NCBI RefSeq assembly: GCF_000002865.3
Contig: NW_001865040.1
Span: 2,386,381 to 2,411,378 of the forward strand
Direction of reading: 5' to 3'
Length of the DNA: 24,998 bases
DNA from: Monosiga brevicollis MX1
Lineage: Eukaryota > Opisthokonta > Choanoflagellata > Craspedida > Salpingoecidae
The notes below the pieces were generated by a model. The model had not been told where the DNA came from. It ran no database searches and was given only the letters and a program-made list of their open reading frames with translations. Of the stretch, positions 21,456 to 24,998 are shown piece by piece (within the stretch, counting starts at the first letter, position 1; each line of letters opens with the position of its first letter). The translations under genes and the position numbers were made by a program.

Positions 21456-24400
21456 TCATGAGCGAGACATGGACAATCGTTGTAAGCCAGGATCGAGTCC
21501 AGCAAGACAACCATCATCATCCTGCCAAACACAAACCTTCTGATCGCCAATCGGGATGTGATCAATACCAGCTGCATCATGAACGAGAGCAAGCGACGCC
21601 CATTGTTAAAGGCCCAAATCATCGGCTTGCCAAAACAAACACCAATTGGTCCCACATCCAGACTCACCACGATCAATATCCTCCTCATCCACGACCTGGT
21701 ACTTCAAGCCATAATACACGTTGGCATTACGACTAACACGAACAAGCAATCCGTCATGTTGAGACTGAAGCTGGAGGAGAGGGATCCGACCAGGAAGCAA
21801 GGCCTCGAAGAACACATTGAGACAAGCATTTGACTGCAACTTACATGCACTTTGTCACGAGAAGGTCGGCAATCACCGTAGCTAGACCCAATAGGCCAAG
21901 ACCTAGGAACGAGAACATTGCGTAAGCAAGGTAAGACGAACGGCTGAGTCGATGAGGCATCGAGGCACCTTTGTCACCTGACGACACGTACCAGAGCCAA
22001 GTGCCACCAATAGCGGCACCATGCTAAAGCGACCGGCCGTGCCCGACACCACGAACACAAAACGCAAGCCTGTATTTAAAATCAGGGCGTCGAAAGCGGG
22101 CGAGCACAAGCCACATGTGAGATGTCCGCTTTGGGTGGCAAGGAGGCTAGCGAATACAAACTTTGCAAACACAAAACATGCACTCTCCATACCGTAAACC
22201 TTGTAAAGGTCACGCGCCGGTGGGTCGATCTGATAGTTCGCAAAGCGAAAATTGTACCCAGCTGAAAGCTGCAAGGAGAGGTCGTGAGGACAAGTGCAAA
22301 AGAGGAAGAATAAACAAGCCAAGAAGAACCCTGCAAGGCACTGACATCAGACTTGGTGTCCAGACGCGTGAACTTGTAAGTGGGACTGCATGTGTGGGCA
22401 CTGCTGTCCAGGTTACAGTCGTAATTGACTTGGATCGTGATCAGAGCGCCGTTGCGCATGGCTTGATTCTCAAAGTCGGTGATGCCTAGAAATAAACAAC
22501 ATGGTCTTTCATGAGAGAGGTCGAGGGCTTGGACTGATACCGCTGCGCGACTACAATGGCGTTGCTATGAGCGGTGAAGCAGACACACCGGCTTCGTTGA
22601 GAATGGTATCAATCTTGAAGATGGGGCAGTGGCGTTCGAGCCCCGTTGGACTCCATGTGCATGTGTAGACGTCAACCTTGTCGCTCTCATCTGACAGCAA
22701 GAGATCAATGTTAGGCATCGCATCCGAGGGCCGTGGTAGCTGCTAGAGTTTGTGCTTAAGACGCGTACCCGTGCTGCCAAACTTGGCGCCAAAGCGCTGG
22801 AAGAAAACCGTGTTTTTAATGTAAACGGTAAACTGTGGGAAGAAACGGCCCGACATCACCATCACCATCAGGGATATGCATGATGCATCTTCTTTGCTTT
22901 CCCAGCTGGATGCAAAAAAGTGCGTCATGGAGGCTGTCGTGCGTTGCCGCGACTCAGCATATGAAACTTACGTTTTTGACTGCCGGCATGTGACGGGCAT
23001 AAAACAAGCCCTGCCAAAGTACAACCAAGTGTGCAGACCAATGATGTAGTTTAGGGGGATGGACGACCATGTTGCAGCAACTGAACTGGTTGGATCAAAA
23101 GGGTGGCAGGCGGATGATTGTAGGGAGCGTGGCTCGTACATCAGTAGTTGCACGGTCGTCTTCGTCCTTGCTCTCCACCGGGCCCCAGCCATAGATGCGG
23201 CATCGCTGTAATAGACCAGGTCAATAAGAGCACTAATTGTTGGACAACAAGAGGGCATCAAAAAATTCGGATTGAATGCGACATCTAGCCGTACCTCTGT
23301 GGTCGTGTTGCACTCGCCTGTCAGCGCGCCATTACGTGATGTCGCAAATCTGGGGCAGTCGGCGTCCGACCTAAACAAGGGTGACGTGCCAGCGCCGACA
23401 AGGCATAGAGGCGGTGCAAATGACTTCTCATCTGCTTGTACATGTGTGCGCCACAGGGGAAGCGTGCCGGCTGACGTACGTGCAGTTGAATGCACTGGCA
23501 CTGCCTGTCACGGGTGCTGCGGGGTCCTCATCCCTACGAAAGCGTAAACCAAGCAAATCAGACGCATCACACACACGTTGATGGGCAGTGTCTGATGAGT
23601 GGGAACCGCACCAGCCCTCGGCGCGCTGCGTCTGTTTGCTGGTTTGAATTGAGTTGCTGACAACGAAGAAGGCGTCGTTCTCCTGAGCCGGTTTGATGTA
23701 GTCAGGCGTGTCCCATCTACGAGAGAAAAGGCGTGCAAGAAAGGCCCATGTCGCGATGGGCGGTCACTACCACGTGCCTTCCTTCTGCGGTAGCATGGGG
23801 CAGCAAAAACGAACAGTGTGCCGACACGTACACGCGTAAATCGCCGGGCACACAGTCGTTCATACTGCTGATGTCGGTGTTGTCGCAGGTGATGGCGATG
23901 CCTTTGACTATTGGAGAGCCCAATTGGCCCCCCACCCCCCAGGCGCGTGATAGCAGGCTGTCAGCACGACCAGAAAGACTGGGCGAAAATCGAGAGGGTA
24001 AACGATGGCACGCGGGTGAGGTTCACCTTTGGTGAGGACGGTGCTCACGGCCGAATCAACCTCCTGGTACCCCTTCTGGTAGATGATGCCATAACCAACC
24101 ACGTAGGCAAGGATGGTGATTTGAAGCAGGCGGAAGATCAGGCCCACCTATTGGTCCCATTGGTTCCCGGAGAGTCACCAGTCCATGCAAGCATAACCGG
24201 ATGGAGACGGTGCCGCGTGGAATCGCAAGAGGCAGAGGATGGGAAGGATGAGGCGAGGCGCAAAGCAGCATCTGATGTCGTCTGACTCGAGGAGCGACGC
24301 AGAAACAGGCGCATGCGACAGCATGTACCTTCTTGGAGCGGATGTGCACGGTCTTGAGGGTGTCATCTACGATATGAGGAGGTGAGGTCAAAATAAGTGA

Positions 24401-24504
24401 GCTTGGATGGACGGCTCGTGGCAAGGATCCTGAGCTTGGCACTTACACTCGAGCATCGAGTATATGCCCTGTTGAATAGAGCCCCAAAAGCCCGAGGCCG
24501 CCAT
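21456..24504 (-). CDS. P2X purinoceptor (ATP-gated cation channel), multi-exon
   Basis: Trimeric ATP-gated cation channel subunit with two membrane segments. Start at 24504: MAASGFWGSIQQGIYSMLE, spliced (24447 to 24366) to YDTLKTVHIRSKK. TM1 is LLQITILAYVVGYGIIY, followed by the P2X signature GYQEVDSAVSTVLTK and, across a splice, VKGIAIT, which supplies the two ATP-contacting Lys (TKVKG). The ectodomain includes WDTPDYIKPAQENDAFFVVS and LTGECNTTTEVRLD. Near its end come ITIQVNYDCNLDSSAHTCSP, SAGYNFRFANYQ (the NFR ATP-binding motif) and RDLYKVYG (the last ATP-contacting Lys). TM2 is FSFLGLGLLGLATVIADLLV. A TAA at 21841 lies inside a GTAAGT donor; splicing onward gives CIRNANVYYGLKYQVVDEED with the YxxxK stabilisation motif (YYGLK), then AGIDHIPIGDQK and a tail ending RLSMSRS at 21456. 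All ATP-contact motifs are kept, so it is probably functional. About a dozen exons. Confidence 0.94.
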
Positions 24505-24840
24505 GATTGCAGAGTGCTGCCACAAATGCCAGGCCGAAAGGGCTGCTCGACACGAGACGATCGAGAACACACATGAACAAGCCCCATGTCAGGCTCAATG
24601 AAGTATTGATGGACGCTGCATTTGGGCATTACCCCACTACCTGCATCCCTCAGGCCCTTGTAGATCTATACTCGGAACCCTCTTCTAACAAGCCCCATCA
24701 CCGCCACCACCAGCCGATCCACCAGCCGCCGATCGCTCTACACACATCACATGCGCACCTGTTGAGAGTTGCAAGCCAGGGGATTTTTTTTTTTTTTCCA
24801 CAAAATGATGGAAGTTCAATTTTTGTGTGATGATTCCTTG

Positions 24841-24871
<31 letters not shown>

Positions 24872-24886
24872 TTGGGGTGGGCCAAG

Positions 24887-24968
<82 letters not shown>

Positions 24969-24998
24969 TGGGTGTGTGTGTGTGTGTGTGTGTGTGTC
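24505..24998. other. P2X upstream region
   Basis: This holds the presumed P2X 5' UTR and promoter (minus strand), CCACCA-type short repeats near 24700-24730, a T-run near 24784-24798, a 28-T run at 24841-24868 and a terminal TG tract. No gene is supported; the open frames here are short and repeat-driven. Confidence 0.5.
24891..24998. repeat. (TG)n microsatellite running off the window end
   Basis: A TG dinucleotide run of at least 108 bp, with one interruption (TCTGGG) near 24966-24971, continuing to the last base. A 28-T homopolymer precedes it at 24841-24868. Confidence 0.95.

Noticed and set aside
21257-21736. 159-residue plus-strand frame rich in His, Gln and Pro
   Set aside because: It is antisense to the last exons of P2X, whose frames and splice sites are coherent.
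21841-21843. TAA taken as the end of the P2X protein
   Set aside because: It lies inside a perfect GTAAGT donor, and splicing onward yields a typical P2X tail with a YxxxK motif.

Overview
The window is nuclear DNA of an intron-rich unicellular eukaryote. Every recognisable gene is split by short introns of about 45-300 bp with GT...AG borders (often GTAAGT or GTATGT). There are long (TG)n, (TCTG)n and poly-T tracts, and no operons or Shine-Dalgarno sites. The gene set is a PP2A B56 subunit, symplekin, a MetX-type homoserine acetyltransferase and a P2X ATP-gated channel. Having both P2X (found in animals, choanoflagellates and some other protists) and MetX (absent from animals) suggests a choanoflagellate such as Monosiga. 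That is inference, not proof.

Layout: 1-1211 holds a weak minus-strand coding candidate and otherwise unassigned sequence. 1212-4072 (minus) is a PP2A B56 regulatory subunit gene. 4073-5277 is its upstream region with no convincing gene. 5278-10688 is a complete CACTA-type DNA transposon, the main discovery here. It has 30-bp terminal inverted repeats matching at 29 of 30 positions, an AT dinucleotide on both sides as a candidate target duplication, and an AT-rich left subterminal region. Its right subterminal region carries eleven ACAAAAGA boxes spaced mostly at two or three DNA helical turns. Inside are two divergent genes: an unrecognised multi-exon gene (minus) and a Tnp2-like transposase gene (plus) whose N-terminal part carries an AT-hook and an acidic stretch.

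10857-17322 (plus) is symplekin, a scaffold of mRNA 3'-end processing, in many exons. Its introns carry a 285-bp TG/TCTG tract and a 57-T run. The transposon's right end lies only 168 bp before its start codon. 17323-18293 is intergenic with a 99-bp TG tract. 18294-21023 (plus) is a MetX-like O-acetyltransferase, convergent with 21456-24504 (minus), a P2X receptor. The window ends in poly-T and TG tracts upstream of P2X.

The host genes are unrelated housekeeping, metabolic and signalling genes and show no joint function. The two transposon genes plausibly serve transposition, although the upstream catalytic part of the transposase could not be found. Exon borders were read by eye from reading frame, splice consensus and family similarity. 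Gene spans given here run from start codon to stop codon and include introns.
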